DNA of 64,000 nt from Stygiolobus sp037389425 (GCF_037389425.1 NZ_JBBHKR010000062.1:1-64000); one strand, 5' to 3'. Positions 17,075 through 26,587 are shown, numbered from the stretch's first letter. The notes: generated by a model not told the origin, from the letters alone. A program made the numbers and translations.

Positions 17075-17823
17075 TCAAAGTTGTTTATTCTAATGCTAAA
17101 GATTTTTATTCACTATTAGCAGGGTTGAACGAAATAGCTGATGAAGTAGTTTTAAATTTCATAGAGGATTCGATTTATTCTTCTTATTTAACGGACGATA
17201 AGTCCTTAATGGGAGTCCTCGTTATATCTAAGGAATACTTAGAGGATTACTCAATCGATAAGCCAGTCGGTGTAAAAATCAACTTAAATGAGGTAAAGAA
17301 GATTCTAGGTAAAGCTAAGAGCAAGACTACCTCAGTAATGATAGATGAAACTGACGCTGGATTAAAAATAACTTTAAGAGACGAAAAAAGTGGACTTAGA
17401 AGCAATATTTATGTCAAGGGCGAGAAAGTAGAAACACAACGCTTAACTGAACCTAAAGTCTCACTTCCGGTCTCCTTTTCGTTAGACGGATCAATCCTGA
17501 AGAAGATATTGTCTGATGCCAGTATTGTAACAGAGGAAGAAATTCAAATAAGTACCACTGACGATAACGGGATTGAGTTCTCTATAGAAGAAAGTGGTAA
17601 ATCTTATAAAGCTAAGCTACACCAAGATAAACCCCTAAAGTCTGTAACTATAGAGGCAGAGAGTAGATCATTCTATAAGATAGAAGTACTAAAGACAGCT
17701 TTTAAGGCATTAGCATTCTCGGAGGACGTTACCGTAAGCTTCGGAACTAATGTGCCGTTAAGGGGAGAAGCTACTACTGAATCTGGAGGTCATTTGAGGT
17801 TTTGGATAGCACCAAGACTATGA
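17071..17823 (+). CDS. pcna1: DNA polymerase sliding clamp PCNA1
   Basis: The 250-residue protein starts IKVVYSNAKDFYSLLAGL and ends GGHLRFWIAPRL, closely matching Sulfolobus PCNA1 (FKIVYPNAKDFF... and GGHMIFWIAPRL). Sulfolobales build a heterotrimeric clamp of PCNA1, PCNA2 and PCNA3 that tethers polymerase, FEN1, ligase and XPF. The interdomain connector and C-terminal region that receive PIP-box partners are intact. Translationally coupled to rpo13. PCNA3 lies 6 kb downstream; PCNA2 is not in the window. Confidence 0.95.
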   Translation: MIKVVYSNAKDFYSLLAGLNEIADEVVLNFIEDSIYSSYLTDDKSLMGVLVISKEYLEDYSIDKPVGVKINLNEVKKILGKAKSKTTSVMIDETDAGLKITLRDEKSGLRSNIYVKGEKVETQRLTEPKVSLPVSFSLDGSILKKILSDASIVTEEEIQISTTDDNGIEFSIEESGKSYKAKLHQDKPLKSVTIEAESRSFYKIEVLKTAFKALAFSEDVTVSFGTNVPLRGEATTESGGHLRFWIAPRL

Positions 17824-18899
17824 GAAACTAGATTAGAACCTCTTTTAACGATAGCAGAATAAATATTGTGAGCCCAACTTAATTCATCCTTTTTTAGAAG
17901 GACTACCAAAAACGTTTTACCTTCTTCTACACCGTAGTTTAGATTAAATATTCTGTAAGCAGTTGTTGTCGCTCCTTTCAGAATTTCCTTCGAAAAATCC
18001 GTAAGGGGTCTTTGAACTCTCGATAAGAGATACGCTAACTCAAGGTCTTTCCATAAATTATAATCTATCCATGCACCATTATCTGTACCGAAAAGTAACT
18101 TTACATCTTTTTCTATTGCATCAGCTATTCTAGGTATACCAGCTGAGAACCATAGGTTGCTTCTGGGACAAACTACTAAGGGAATATCCGAAATCAAGTC
18201 GAAGTCAGGTTCATTTAAATTAGTCCCGTGAATCAGGAGAGTCGGCTTATAATAACTTAGCAAGTACTCGAGGTCATCCCTTAAGTAATGTCTCTTAGTC
18301 TCGGAAACATGAGCACCTCTAATCTTATCTGAAAACACAGTGCTGATTTTAGCTAATTCGTCTTTACTATTACTATTCACAGAAGGTAACCCGTAGCCAT
18401 GAGATATGCTGTGTAGTCTAATTAATTCTTCCTCAGAAAAAACGTCAAGTCTTCCTAGAAGTATATGGTTAACTTCCGCTACAATTTTGTCCGCTTCTAG
18501 AGCTATTTTTATTCCTTCAATACCCTCCTCTCTAAAATCTACTATTGTAAATATTCCTAGACTCTTGGAATATTTCAAAAATTGTGCAATTCTCTCGACT
18601 ATTTTATCTCGATACTTCTTATAATACTCATATTTTACACTTTTTGGATCGCCTACAAGTTCCTTCAGGCTTTTTGTTATTTCTACTTCGGGAAATGTGA
18701 AATCCGCTGTGTGCGCATGAGCGTTAACTAGAGGAGGGATAGCAACATAACCTCTTAAGTCCTTTCCCTTATAGTCGTAGCCCTTCCCTATATGAGTTAT
18801 TCTTCCAGTATTTTCGTCAAACTCTATGTTTATTTTCTCAACGTAATCTAGTTCTTCTCCGAGTAAAGCTCCTCCGAGGTTTATCCTATTATTTTCCAT
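17790..18899 (-). CDS. amidohydrolase of the riboflavin cluster
   Basis: The 369-residue protein has the amidohydrolase metal motif VNAHAHTADF (HxH, about residue 60), a later His (LLIHGTNL), CPRSNLWFS and the Asp motif LFGTDNGAW, as in ATZ/TRZ-type deaminases. It is the last gene of a minus-strand operon arfA-ribH-ribC-ribB, in which it overlaps arfA by 19 bases. No ArfB (creatininase-type formamide hydrolase) is visible here, so this enzyme might act on a pyrimidine intermediate; that is inference. 3' end overlaps pcna1 convergently. Confidence 0.8.
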   Translation of the reverse strand: MENNRINLGGALLGEELDYVEKINIEFDENTGRITHIGKGYDYKGKDLRGYVAIPPLVNAHAHTADFTFPEVEITKSLKELVGDPKSVKYEYYKKYRDKIVERIAQFLKYSKSLGIFTIVDFREEGIEGIKIALEADKIVAEVNHILLGRLDVFSEEELIRLHSISHGYGLPSVNSNSKDELAKISTVFSDKIRGAHVSETKRHYLRDDLEYLLSYYKPTLLIHGTNLNEPDFDLISDIPLVVCPRSNLWFSAGIPRIADAIEKDVKLLFGTDNGAWIDYNLWKDLELAYLLSRVQRPLTDFSKEILKGATTTAYRIFNLNYGVEEGKTFLVVLLKKDELSWAHNIYSAIVKRGSNLVSHSLGAIQNLK

Positions 18900-19540
18900 T
18901 TTTCTTCCCTGAATTTTCTAATCTCGTCCAATGCCTCAGTAGCGTTTCTTAAAGCATCTCTAGCTTTTGAACCGATACCTATCCCTACTTTAACATCATT
19001 TAACTCCTTAACTACCTTTATGTGTGCTTCAACAGTGTCCTCAGAGCAGAACAGCCCCAAGTTATCACCACCGAAATATTGGTCTATACAACCTAGCCTT
19101 TTTCCTACCGCTTTTATGTAGTCCATCAAAAAATCTATTTTTTCCATCGATTGTTGTATATTAAGTTTAGTAATTCCATCAATGTCGTAATGTGCAACGA
19201 GTATTCTTTCATCAGGTACCTTGTCTAAATCGATTTCTTCACAAGAAAACACTGAAAGGATAGGCTTTTGATGATAACCTTTACATAGTTTAATAGAAGT
19301 CGGAGAATGAGTATCTATTTCTTCTATTACTTTTACTATATCTTTTTCCTTTACTCCATCGGCTAATATAACGTGAATATCATAACGAAATGGGATAACG
19401 TAACTTCCAATTTCGGCTAATTTGTTGTAGAGTAAGTAAGAAAAGTAGTGTTGGAAAGCTTGAATTTTCCATTCTCTGTCGACTCCTAAACTTTCAGTCC
19501 ACTGCTTATAACCCTCCATTATGAGCTTTACTGTTTTCAC
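18881..19540 (-). CDS. arfA: GTP cyclohydrolase III
   Basis: The 219-residue protein contains VAHYDIDGITKLN (metal-binding DxD of the palm-like fold), DQYFGGDNLGLFCS with the GGDN signature, and VGIGIGSKARDALRNATEALD, all characteristic of archaeal GTP cyclohydrolase III, which opens GTP to the formamidopyrimidine nucleotide that starts riboflavin and F420 synthesis. It overlaps ribH by four bases and the amidohydrolase by 19. Confidence 0.92.
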   Translation of the reverse strand: MKTVKLIMEGYKQWTESLGVDREWKIQAFQHYFSYLLYNKLAEIGSYVIPFRYDIHVILADGVKEKDIVKVIEEIDTHSPTSIKLCKGYHQKPILSVFSCEEIDLDKVPDERILVAHYDIDGITKLNIQQSMEKIDFLMDYIKAVGKRLGCIDQYFGGDNLGLFCSEDTVEAHIKVVKELNDVKVGIGIGSKARDALRNATEALDEIRKFREEKWKIIG

Positions 19541-20007
19541 TCAATTACCACCGTCGCATCCCCACTTAACTGTAACTCCTTCAATTTTCTTGCCCTTTTA
19601 ACTAGCTTTATTGCAGACTCCACAGCCCTAGTTGAGTACTCCTCAATTCTTTCTACAGCTTGTTCATGTGTGACTCCATGTCCAATAATTCCTAACGTTA
19701 CAGGTTTGCCGTATTCTACTGAAAGATCCATTAATTTTCTGGCAGTCTGTGTTGCTACTATTTCGTCATGCTTAGTTTCTCCTTTAATTACAGCACCTAA
19801 AGTCACTACTGCGTCTATTTCGTCTCTCTTTAGTAATTCCTTGACTATCATGGGCATGTCGTAACTTCCGGGGACTTTCACTACTACTCTAACTGTAGCT
19901 CCTAAGAAGTTGGCGTGGGATATTGCCCTTTGTAGCATTAAGTACGTGATATCGTAGTTAAATTCAGCTACGACTATAGCTAAATTAATCTTCGAGTTCT
20001 CCTGCAT
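19537..20007 (-). CDS. ribH: 6,7-dimethyl-8-ribityllumazine synthase
   Basis: I take ATG 20007 (MQENSKINLAIVVAEFNYDI) as the start, as in Saccharolobus RibH, not the longer frame from 20040. Conserved motifs: AEFNYDIT, VKVPGSYDMPM, TLGAVIKGETKHDE with the catalytic His, and LGIIGHGVTHEQA. The enzyme condenses the ribitylaminopyrimidine with dihydroxybutanone phosphate. The start lies 23 bases inside the end of ribC. Confidence 0.94.
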   Translation of the reverse strand: MQENSKINLAIVVAEFNYDITYLMLQRAISHANFLGATVRVVVKVPGSYDMPMIVKELLKRDEIDAVVTLGAVIKGETKHDEIVATQTARKLMDLSVEYGKPVTLGIIGHGVTHEQAVERIEEYSTRAVESAIKLVKRARKLKELQLSGDATVVIE

Positions 20008-20458
20008 GTGTATACCCCTGCCTAAGACCTTTACCAGCATACTTAGTTAAAGCTGATCCTCCTTCTTTGACTAACTTAACAAGGTTTAGAGCGTGTTTTG
20101 ATGCCCTGTCTTTCGCGATCTCAACGAGTTTTTCCTCATCTTCAGATTCGTCTTCATGAACAGTTACGTCAATTACGTGTTTAGAAGTTAATATCTGAAC
20201 CATGATCAGTCCAATACTTGTAGCCAGATAGCTGTACTTATCTAACATAGTCTTTCCTACCCACCCTAAAGTAATAACACCGTCACATCCTTGATCTAAT
20301 AACTTCTTTGCACCGACAGGCAAGTCTTTTATACCGGGGACTGTATACCTTACAATCTCAGCTTCTGGGTCCTCTTTCCTTATCACGCTTATGGCTATTT
20401 TTCCCATGTCTACTCTAGAAAAGGTTGTATCTACAACTCCGTATTTACGTGAGGTCAT
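19985..20458 (-). CDS. ribC: archaeal-type riboflavin synthase
   Basis: The 157-residue protein YGVVDTTFSRVDMGKIAI...VPGIKDLPVGAKKLLDQGCDGVITLGWVG matches the archaeal riboflavin synthase family, which is related to lumazine synthase rather than to bacterial RibE. It dismutates two lumazines to riboflavin. It overlaps both neighbours ribB (four bases) and ribH. Confidence 0.93.
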   Translation of the reverse strand: MTSRKYGVVDTTFSRVDMGKIAISVIRKEDPEAEIVRYTVPGIKDLPVGAKKLLDQGCDGVITLGWVGKTMLDKYSYLATSIGLIMVQILTSKHVIDVTVHEDESEDEEKLVEIAKDRASKHALNLVKLVKEGGSALTKYAGKGLRQGYTHAGELED

Positions 20459-21114
20459 CTAATCACCTCTAACACAATTTCCTTACCCTCTATGAAAAGG
20501 AATCCGTTATTCTTAGCATAGAGTATAGCTTTCTCTTTAGAGAGGCTCTTACCATCTCCCAGCATTTCAGCTATAACACCACTTCTTTCTAATCCTATAT
20601 ACTCTAGTAGAGATGTACTCAATTCCGTATGACCCTTTCTGTTCTTTAATCCTCTTGAAATTAAAATTGGGACATGACCCGGTGCATAAAACTCTGTGTA
20701 GAATTTATTCCTAGCCTCATCCTCCCTTATCTTTATCATGCTAACTGTCTTATGTAACTCGGATATTGTTTTAGCCCGGTCCTCATCGTTTATTCCGGTT
20801 CGGGTAGAGATGTGGTTAACCCATAATGCGAAGGCAGGTTCGTCTCCGTAAGGAGGTTTCTTATACAATGGAGGGTACTTCTCTTTCACTATTTCCGTCA
20901 TAAAAGTTATGCCTAACTTTTTAGCCTCATTATCACCAGTTACGTAGCAGATGAGTCCTCCTGCATCTTTTCTTAATAAGTTTATACTTTTCCATGTCAC
21001 CGCACCTGCATAAAACACCATGTCAACTTCTTCTTCTCTTCCGTCAAAATCATAAATTAAAATCGGTAGTCCAGATTCTAAGTTTCTCTTGATTTCTTCC
21101 TTAGGGGGTAACAT
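20455..21114 (-). CDS. ribB: 3,4-dihydroxy-2-butanone 4-phosphate synthase
   Basis: The 219-residue protein has the RibB acidic motif YDFDGREEEVDMVFYAG (family DdedREnEgD), TRTGINDEDRAKT (substrate binding) and FYAPGHVPILISRGLKNRKGHTE, where the His follows RxGHTE. It makes the four-carbon unit for lumazine from ribulose 5-phosphate. First gene of the riboflavin operon; the promoter must lie in the short gap 21115-21154, which contains a TTTATAAATA TATA-like stretch. Confidence 0.93.
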   Translation of the reverse strand: MLPPKEEIKRNLESGLPILIYDFDGREEEVDMVFYAGAVTWKSINLLRKDAGGLICYVTGDNEAKKLGITFMTEIVKEKYPPLYKKPPYGDEPAFALWVNHISTRTGINDEDRAKTISELHKTVSMIKIREDEARNKFYTEFYAPGHVPILISRGLKNRKGHTELSTSLLEYIGLERSGVIAEMLGDGKSLSKEKAILYAKNNGFLFIEGKEIVLEVIR

Positions 21115-21154
21115 TGCAAGATAACATACTTTTATAAATATTTAAGTGTATTTA

Positions 21155-21727
21155 CTAATTTCTTTTTTTAAATCTTAGAGTTACAAATACAATTATTCCT
21201 AGAATAGAAATAATTAAGAATAAGACTGTAGTTGATTGAATAAAAGGATGGTTATTATTTGAAGTTATTGAAGAAGAAAGAGTTGAGAAAAAAGTTTCTG
21301 ACAAGTTATATACTTCTTGTACTAGCGATACTACTATAGTAGCATTTTGAGAAGAATCATACAAATTTATTGTAAAATATGAGTTGTTATAAAAATACAT
21401 CAGCAAATAGCTGGATGGAATGATAATTTCTGTACAGTTGATTGTTTGAGAAACCACATAATGTAGGGTGCTAGGCAACCTCAGTTTTAAGGCTGAGGTA
21501 TTATCCGTTACATTAAACGTTAACTGAAATCCGTTAAAATTGTACGTTATGTTTAACTGAGAGTTAACGTAATCCTGAATAACGCTTATCTTTATTTCTA
21601 ACGACGGTAGGGATATTGTAGAGCTAGTGGAACTCTGGAACCCCGAAAAGACCGTTACTTTATTCACTGACAATAGGATTAATGTAATAAATAGCGCACT
21701 AATTACTAAACGTTGTGTAAGAGACAT
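21155..21727 (-). CDS. secreted or surface protein with C-terminal anchor
   Basis: A hydrophobic N-terminal segment (residues 5-23) resembles a signal peptide and a second helix near the C-terminus (VLFLIISILGIIVFVTL) is followed by the basic stop-transfer RFKKRN. The region between is rich in Ser, Thr and Asn with many NxS/T sequons (SQLNITYN, FNVTDNTS, TINCTE), as expected for an N-glycosylated exported Sulfolobales protein. No family recognised. Divergent from the DUF2208 gene. Confidence 0.7.
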   Translation of the reverse strand: MSLTQRLVISALFITLILLSVNKVTVFSGFQSSTSSTISLPSLEIKISVIQDYVNSQLNITYNFNGFQLTFNVTDNTSALKLRLPSTLHYVVSQTINCTEIIIPSSYLLMYFYNNSYFTINLYDSSQNATIVVSLVQEVYNLSETFFSTLSSSITSNNNHPFIQSTTVLFLIISILGIIVFVTLRFKKRN

Positions 21728-21774
21728 GTTACAACAGATATTTATTACCCCACATTAATAGAGTATGATTAAGT

Positions 21775-22542
21775 ATGTCTGGTTATCCTCAAGGATATCC
21801 CAATCCCTACAACTGGAAGATGATACTGATATCGCAAGGGCTAATGATTTTAATGTCTTTTGTTCTATCTCTTTATCCTCAATACTTCTTGCCTGTTTAT
21901 GTCCTTTATATTGTCGTGATAATGGGGATATCCAGCGTTATGATGGCTAAAAGTAACCCTATGTTAGCGGAGAGAAAATATATGGGTGAGATATACAAGT
22001 CAAATACATTGTTTGAAGAGAAGAATGCCGGAAGCCTCATACAGAAGGATATGGAGTATGTTCAGAAAATGCAACAACTTGCCGTAGCTAACTTTAAGTC
22101 GTTCGGTATAATGATTTTGTATATAATAATAATATTTCTATTTTATGACTATGTATTATTAAAAATTGTAGATAGTGTAACACAATACGAGAAATTAGCA
22201 ATTTACTTAATCTACTTTGAAGCTCTGTATCTTTTCAACATGTTCGTCTATCGTAGACTGATAAAAATCCAGATGATGGACGCTATGGCTCCCTCAAGTT
22301 ATAAAGTAACAGAGAAAGGAATATTATCCACAGATAAAAGCGGCGTATTCTTACATTCGAGACATTTGGTCAACGCTGAAATAATAGAGAACAGGGAGAA
22401 GAAATATGTAGAGATAGATTCTAAGACTTCAAAGCTTCCATACAAAATAAGACTTTACACAAATGATATAGATAGGCTCTTGGAAGTTCTTAATAGAGTT
22501 AAAAGGATGGAGTTAAAGAGACAACAGACTTCCAATTCGTGA
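21775..22542 (+). CDS. DUF2208-like integral membrane protein
   Basis: A proline/tyrosine-rich start (MSGYPQGYPNPYNWK) precedes two adjacent transmembrane helices (residues 17-57). A charged cytoplasmic loop with AERKYMGEIYKSNTLF follows, then two more helices (about 110-165) and a C-terminal soluble domain. From memory this is the DUF2208 family, conserved in Sulfolobales beside pcna and riboflavin genes; function unknown. Its 3' end overlaps cbiA convergently by 30 bases. Confidence 0.7.
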   Translation: MSGYPQGYPNPYNWKMILISQGLMILMSFVLSLYPQYFLPVYVLYIVVIMGISSVMMAKSNPMLAERKYMGEIYKSNTLFEEKNAGSLIQKDMEYVQKMQQLAVANFKSFGIMILYIIIIFLFYDYVLLKIVDSVTQYEKLAIYLIYFEALYLFNMFVYRRLIKIQMMDAMAPSSYKVTEKGILSTDKSGVFLHSRHLVNAEIIENREKKYVEIDSKTSKLPYKIRLYTNDIDRLLEVLNRVKRMELKRQQTSNS

Positions 22543-23823
22543 AAAGTATAAGTGAGAATACAATCCTATAGCGTTTTCGTATAATACACCATCTTTTCCC
22601 TCCCATATACCTTTTCCGATCTTATTTCTGAACGCAAACTGAACATCAGTTCCTACTTGAGTTGGCTTAGAGACGTGAAACTCATGCCCTTTGATTGTGG
22701 AAGATGATAGATAATTAATCCTAATCGGCTCTAACTCAGTATAACCTATAGTCAGCCTATCCTTAGTCTTTATCGATATATCGAATACGTTAACCATACG
22801 ATACGACCTTCCTTGAGTATCGATCAACTCTTTAGAGAGATACATGAGTCCTCCGCATTCACCTAGTATTTTAACACCTCGCTCAGAGTTTCTCTTTATC
22901 CATTCTTTTGTCAAAGTAGAATTCTCTAACTCTTCTAGATGTAACTCGGGATAACCGCCTCCGATATATATAAAGTCTGGAGTTTCTGTAGGTCTGTCGT
23001 TATTTAGAGGGCTAAAGAACTCGAGCTTATATTTTTTCCTTAAGAAGTCTAGGTTAGCTTCATAGTAAAAGTTGAACGCGGAATCCAGTGCAATATAGGC
23101 GATTCCCTCTTGTTTAGATTGATCCTCAATAGTCACTTCATTATCTATCGGCTTTGTATCTTGTGAAATTTCTACCAGTCTATCTAAATCTACGTTTTCT
23201 TCTACAAGTCTGGAGGCGTAACTAATCACTTCTTCAGCTTTGTTGAAGTCTTCGGTTGTGTATAGACCTAAATGCCTTGATGGAATTGTAAGTTGTTTAT
23301 CGAAGTTTATGTAGCCGAGAACCTCGATGTCTTCTGGAACTGATCTTTTACAATAATTAAAGTGAGTAGTTGAACCTACTTGGTTAAATATTACTCCTTT
23401 TACATTAGCGTTTCCATACTCTTTCAGTCCTTTTATTATAGCACCTGCCGTGCTAGCTAGGCTACTACAATTTATTACCAGAACTATGGGCGTATGGGTT
23501 ATTTTGGATAGCTCGTAAGTGCTGTATCTAGTATCAACTCCGTCATATAGACCCATCACTCCTTCAATTATACCAAGATGGTAACCCTTGCTGTATTTTG
23601 CTAGTGTCTGCTTTACTCCATCCTCTCCCATGAGCCAAATGTCTAGATTGATTGCCGGTGAACCGGTAGCTATTTTTAAGTACTTAGGGTCTATGAAATC
23701 CGGTCCAGCTTTAAAAGCCCTCACTTTAAACTTTTTGGATAGTGCTCTGGCTATCCCAGAAGTTATTAGCGTCTTACCTGAGTTACTTCTGTCTGAAGAA
23801 ATGATTATACGGGGTAGGATCAC
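22513..23823 (-). CDS. cbiA: cobyrinic acid a,c-diamide synthase
   Basis: The 436-residue enzyme has an N-terminal P-loop-like SSDRSNSGKTLITSGIARAL, GPDFIDPKYLKIATG, LVIEGVMGLYDG-type motif (GIIEGVMGLYDGVD), and a C-terminal glutamine amidotransferase domain with the nucleophile Cys in LGECGGLMYLSKEL and late His in HEFHVSK. It amidates cobyrinic acid in cobamide synthesis. Together with the small CbiX gene at 27.0 kb it indicates cobamide synthesis or salvage. Confidence 0.92.
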   Translation of the reverse strand: MILPRIIISSDRSNSGKTLITSGIARALSKKFKVRAFKAGPDFIDPKYLKIATGSPAINLDIWLMGEDGVKQTLAKYSKGYHLGIIEGVMGLYDGVDTRYSTYELSKITHTPIVLVINCSSLASTAGAIIKGLKEYGNANVKGVIFNQVGSTTHFNYCKRSVPEDIEVLGYINFDKQLTIPSRHLGLYTTEDFNKAEEVISYASRLVEENVDLDRLVEISQDTKPIDNEVTIEDQSKQEGIAYIALDSAFNFYYEANLDFLRKKYKLEFFSPLNNDRPTETPDFIYIGGGYPELHLEELENSTLTKEWIKRNSERGVKILGECGGLMYLSKELIDTQGRSYRMVNVFDISIKTKDRLTIGYTELEPIRINYLSSSTIKGHEFHVSKPTQVGTDVQFAFRNKIGKGIWEGKDGVLYENAIGLYSHLYFSRIGSLLSL

Positions 23824-23858
23824 GCAAAAAATAAGAGCTAAATAACTTAATTTATTTT

Positions 23859-24599
23859 ATGCATGTATATTACGATGATGCACGAGACATAAAGGCTATT
23901 ATACAAACTCTCACTAAGTTGGTTGATGAAGCTCTTTTTGAAATCAAACCAGAAGGTATAAAATTAACTGCTGTAGATAGGGCAAAAATATCTTTAATTA
24001 ATATTGATTTACCTGCAGAAATGTTTAAAGAATATGAAGTTCAGGAAGAATACAAATTCGGATTTAACACTCAGTATATGTCGAAACTGATGAAAGCTGT
24101 GAAAGGAAAACAAGCAATTTCATTAGATGCAGATAACGAGGAGGTAGTAAAGTTGACTATTATAGGTGCTATAAATCGTGATTTCAATATAAGGAATATT
24201 CAAGTTTTACCCCCTGAAATACCAGAAGCCAATTTTGAGTTCGATGTAAAAGCTTCAATTTCCTCGAAAGGTCTGAAAACCGCTATCAGTGAGGTTTCAC
24301 AAGTTAGTAAAGACAGTGTAACGATATATGCAACTGAAGAAAAAGTAGTAATCAGAGGAGGTGAAGAGAGTAAAGTAGAAAGTGAGTTTACAAAGGAGAC
24401 CGGTGCTTTGGCTGACATAGAGTTTACTAAAGAGGCAACAGCTACTTATGACATTAATTACATTGACAACGTTTTACAGCTAACTAAACTGTCAGACTAT
24501 ACTAAGCTAGCCTTTTCGGATCAGAAACCTTTGCAAATGGAATTCAGCATGGAAGGAGGGGGGAAAGTTACTTATTTGCTTGCTCCTAAACTATCTTGA
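23859..24599 (+). CDS. pcna3: DNA polymerase sliding clamp PCNA3
   Basis: The 246-residue protein begins MHVYYDDARDIKAIIQTL, contains INIDLPAEMFKEYEVQEEYKFGFNTQYM and ends GGGKVTYLLAPKLS, matching Sulfolobus PCNA3 (MKVVYDDVRVLKDIIQAL...GGGKVTYLLAPKV). It is the third protomer of the heterotrimeric clamp. It shares its stop with the next gene start (TGATG) and is thus coupled to the methionine synthase genes. Confidence 0.94.
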   Translation: MHVYYDDARDIKAIIQTLTKLVDEALFEIKPEGIKLTAVDRAKISLINIDLPAEMFKEYEVQEEYKFGFNTQYMSKLMKAVKGKQAISLDADNEEVVKLTIIGAINRDFNIRNIQVLPPEIPEANFEFDVKASISSKGLKTAISEVSQVSKDSVTIYATEEKVVIRGGEESKVESEFTKETGALADIEFTKEATATYDINYIDNVLQLTKLSDYTKLAFSDQKPLQMEFSMEGGGKVTYLLAPKLS

Positions 24600-25573
24600 T
24601 GGAGATCTATACAGCACTGGTGGGTAGCTATCCTAGATCTATAAAGATAGCCAAGATAATAACTAGATATAGAAACGGTAATGTCGAAGAGTCTAAAGTA
24701 ATAGAAGAAATAGATAAATTTCAGAAAGATTTCTTCGGACTAATGGAGGAATATAAAGTAGACTATGTAACAGATGGAATGGTAGAATGGGACGATATAG
24801 TAGACTTAACCTACTCTTTTCTCAAGGGTGTTGAAAAGGGAGCGTTAGATAGATTTTTCGATAACAACTTCTACTATCGCCATATTGTAATTAAGTCTAA
24901 ATTGGAGTACAGAGAATCTAATGATTACGTTAAGTACATGGAATTAGCAAAGAAGAATGTAAAGAAAAGTCTGAAATTAAAGGCTGTTATATTAGGGCCG
25001 CTGTCATTTACGTATATGTCCAAGAACGTGCACTATAAAGGCAAGACAGAAGATTTAATGATGGATTACTCCTACGTAGTAAACTCTTTACTTAAGGATA
25101 CGGAAAAATACTATGACGCCGTGGAAATACATGAGCCTTATTTCTTTCAAGATAGAGTGAGAAAGCAAAGATTAGAGAACTTAAAGGAGTACTATAAGAC
25201 AATGTTTAACGGAATAAATAAAGAAAAACACATTATCACATATTTCAACATAAAGTTCGACGTCATTGACGACTATTTTAAGTTACCAGTAGATGTTTAC
25301 GGCTTTGATGTAACAGAGGATAACAAACCCATGATTGGAATGCTATACAATATCAGCAAAGATAGGCAAGTGTATTTCGGTGTTTTGGACTCAAGAAACA
25401 CTAAGTTAGATAAGATCTCTACAATAAAGAGGATTGCAAATAACGCTAAAGAGAAGGGTATAACTAAATTAATCTTGGGGAATTCTACCTTCAACGATTT
25501 AATACCTGAGCTCATAGTAAAGAGAAAGTTTAAAATATTACAGAGGGCGAAGGAGATGATACTAAATGGATGA
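24599..25573 (+). CDS. MetE-like protein, N-terminal-domain type
   Basis: ATG 24599 overlaps the PCNA3 stop; an in-frame TTG three bases earlier is less likely. The protein of about 324 residues has a MetE/UROD-type beginning (ALVGSYPRSIK), VDYVTDGMVEWDDIVD and AVILGPLSFTYMSKN. The zinc-ligand region of the catalytic domain (His, Cys, Cys) is not evident: the C-terminal NPDC-type motif is absent. It is the companion of the catalytic MetE encoded next door and may bind the methyl donor; this is inference. Confidence 0.82.
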   Translation: MEIYTALVGSYPRSIKIAKIITRYRNGNVEESKVIEEIDKFQKDFFGLMEEYKVDYVTDGMVEWDDIVDLTYSFLKGVEKGALDRFFDNNFYYRHIVIKSKLEYRESNDYVKYMELAKKNVKKSLKLKAVILGPLSFTYMSKNVHYKGKTEDLMMDYSYVVNSLLKDTEKYYDAVEIHEPYFFQDRVRKQRLENLKEYYKTMFNGINKEKHIITYFNIKFDVIDDYFKLPVDVYGFDVTEDNKPMIGMLYNISKDRQVYFGVLDSRNTKLDKISTIKRIANNAKEKGITKLILGNSTFNDLIPELIVKRKFKILQRAKEMILNG

Positions 25574-26582
25574 GCTCCCTATTTTACCAACTACGGTAAT
25601 CGGTAGTTATCCAAGGCCCAAATGGTTAAGAGAAGCTATAAGACTATATCATCAAGGTAAACTTAACGAGCAAGATATGAAGGAAGCGTTTAATGATGCT
25701 GTGATAGCAGTGCTCAGAGACCATCAAAAAGCAGGAATAGATGTTCCTACAGATGGTGAGATGAGAAGAGATGAAATGGTAGAGTTCTTTGCGGAGAGAC
25801 TAGGCGGTTTTAGGTTTTACGGCTTCGTTAGGGTATGGGGTGATCATTACTATAGGAAACCATCTGTAGTAGGTAAGATAACGTATAAAGAGCCTATGTT
25901 ACTCGAAGAAGCCCTATTTGCTAAGGAAGCCAGTTACACTCCTTATCTGAAAGTAACGATTACCGGTCCTTATACAATAGCCGAGTGGTCTTACAATGAA
26001 TACTACAAGAGTAAGAGAGATCTGGCATTCGATCTGGCAAAAGTACTTAACACTGAAATGAAAAAGCTAGTGGAGGCTGGAATAAAGGTCATCCAGGTTG
26101 ATGAACCTGCTATCCACACTAGGAAGGATGAAGTAGAATGGGCAGTAGAAGCTGTAAATGAGTCTATTGAGGGAATTGGTGTTAAGGTCGTTATGCACGT
26201 GTGTTACGGTGAATATTCGTATCTAGAGCCTTATTTGGACAGATTAAAAGTTGACCAAATTAACCTAGCTCTGAAAAACTACAATTATGAACCAGTGAAA
26301 CTTTTCGAGAAATGGGATGGTGAAATAGGAGTAGGAGTAATAGACGTTCATAACAGAAGGGTGGAGTCGCCTGAGGAAGTAGCTAATGATTTAAGAATGT
26401 TATTGGAACACTTTAAGCCAGAAAGAGTGTGGGTGAACCCCGACTGCGGACTGAAGCTTTTGCCTAGGTCTGTGGCTTTTCAAAAGATGGATAACATGGT
26501 GAAGGGTACATTAATAGTGAGAGAAGAACTTAAAAGAAAGGGTTATACTACTACTAATCTGAAACCATTGTTTAACAGGTGA
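25566..26582 (+). CDS. metE: cobalamin-independent-type methionine synthase, catalytic domain
   Basis: The 338-residue protein corresponds to the C-terminal half of bacterial MetE: TTVIGSYPRPKWLREA at the start, DVPTDGEMRRDEM, the substrate loop QVDEPAIHTRKDE, zinc ligands in VMHVCYGEY (His, Cys) and WVNPDCGLKLLP (Cys). Zinc activates homocysteine for methylation. Short archaeal MetE proteins are thought to take methyl from a corrinoid protein rather than folate. It overlaps the previous gene by eight bases. Confidence 0.9.
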   Translation: MDELPILPTTVIGSYPRPKWLREAIRLYHQGKLNEQDMKEAFNDAVIAVLRDHQKAGIDVPTDGEMRRDEMVEFFAERLGGFRFYGFVRVWGDHYYRKPSVVGKITYKEPMLLEEALFAKEASYTPYLKVTITGPYTIAEWSYNEYYKSKRDLAFDLAKVLNTEMKKLVEAGIKVIQVDEPAIHTRKDEVEWAVEAVNESIEGIGVKVVMHVCYGEYSYLEPYLDRLKVDQINLALKNYNYEPVKLFEKWDGEIGVGVIDVHNRRVESPEEVANDLRMLLEHFKPERVWVNPDCGLKLLPRSVAFQKMDNMVKGTLIVREELKRKGYTTTNLKPLFNR

Positions 26583-26587
26583 ATGAC

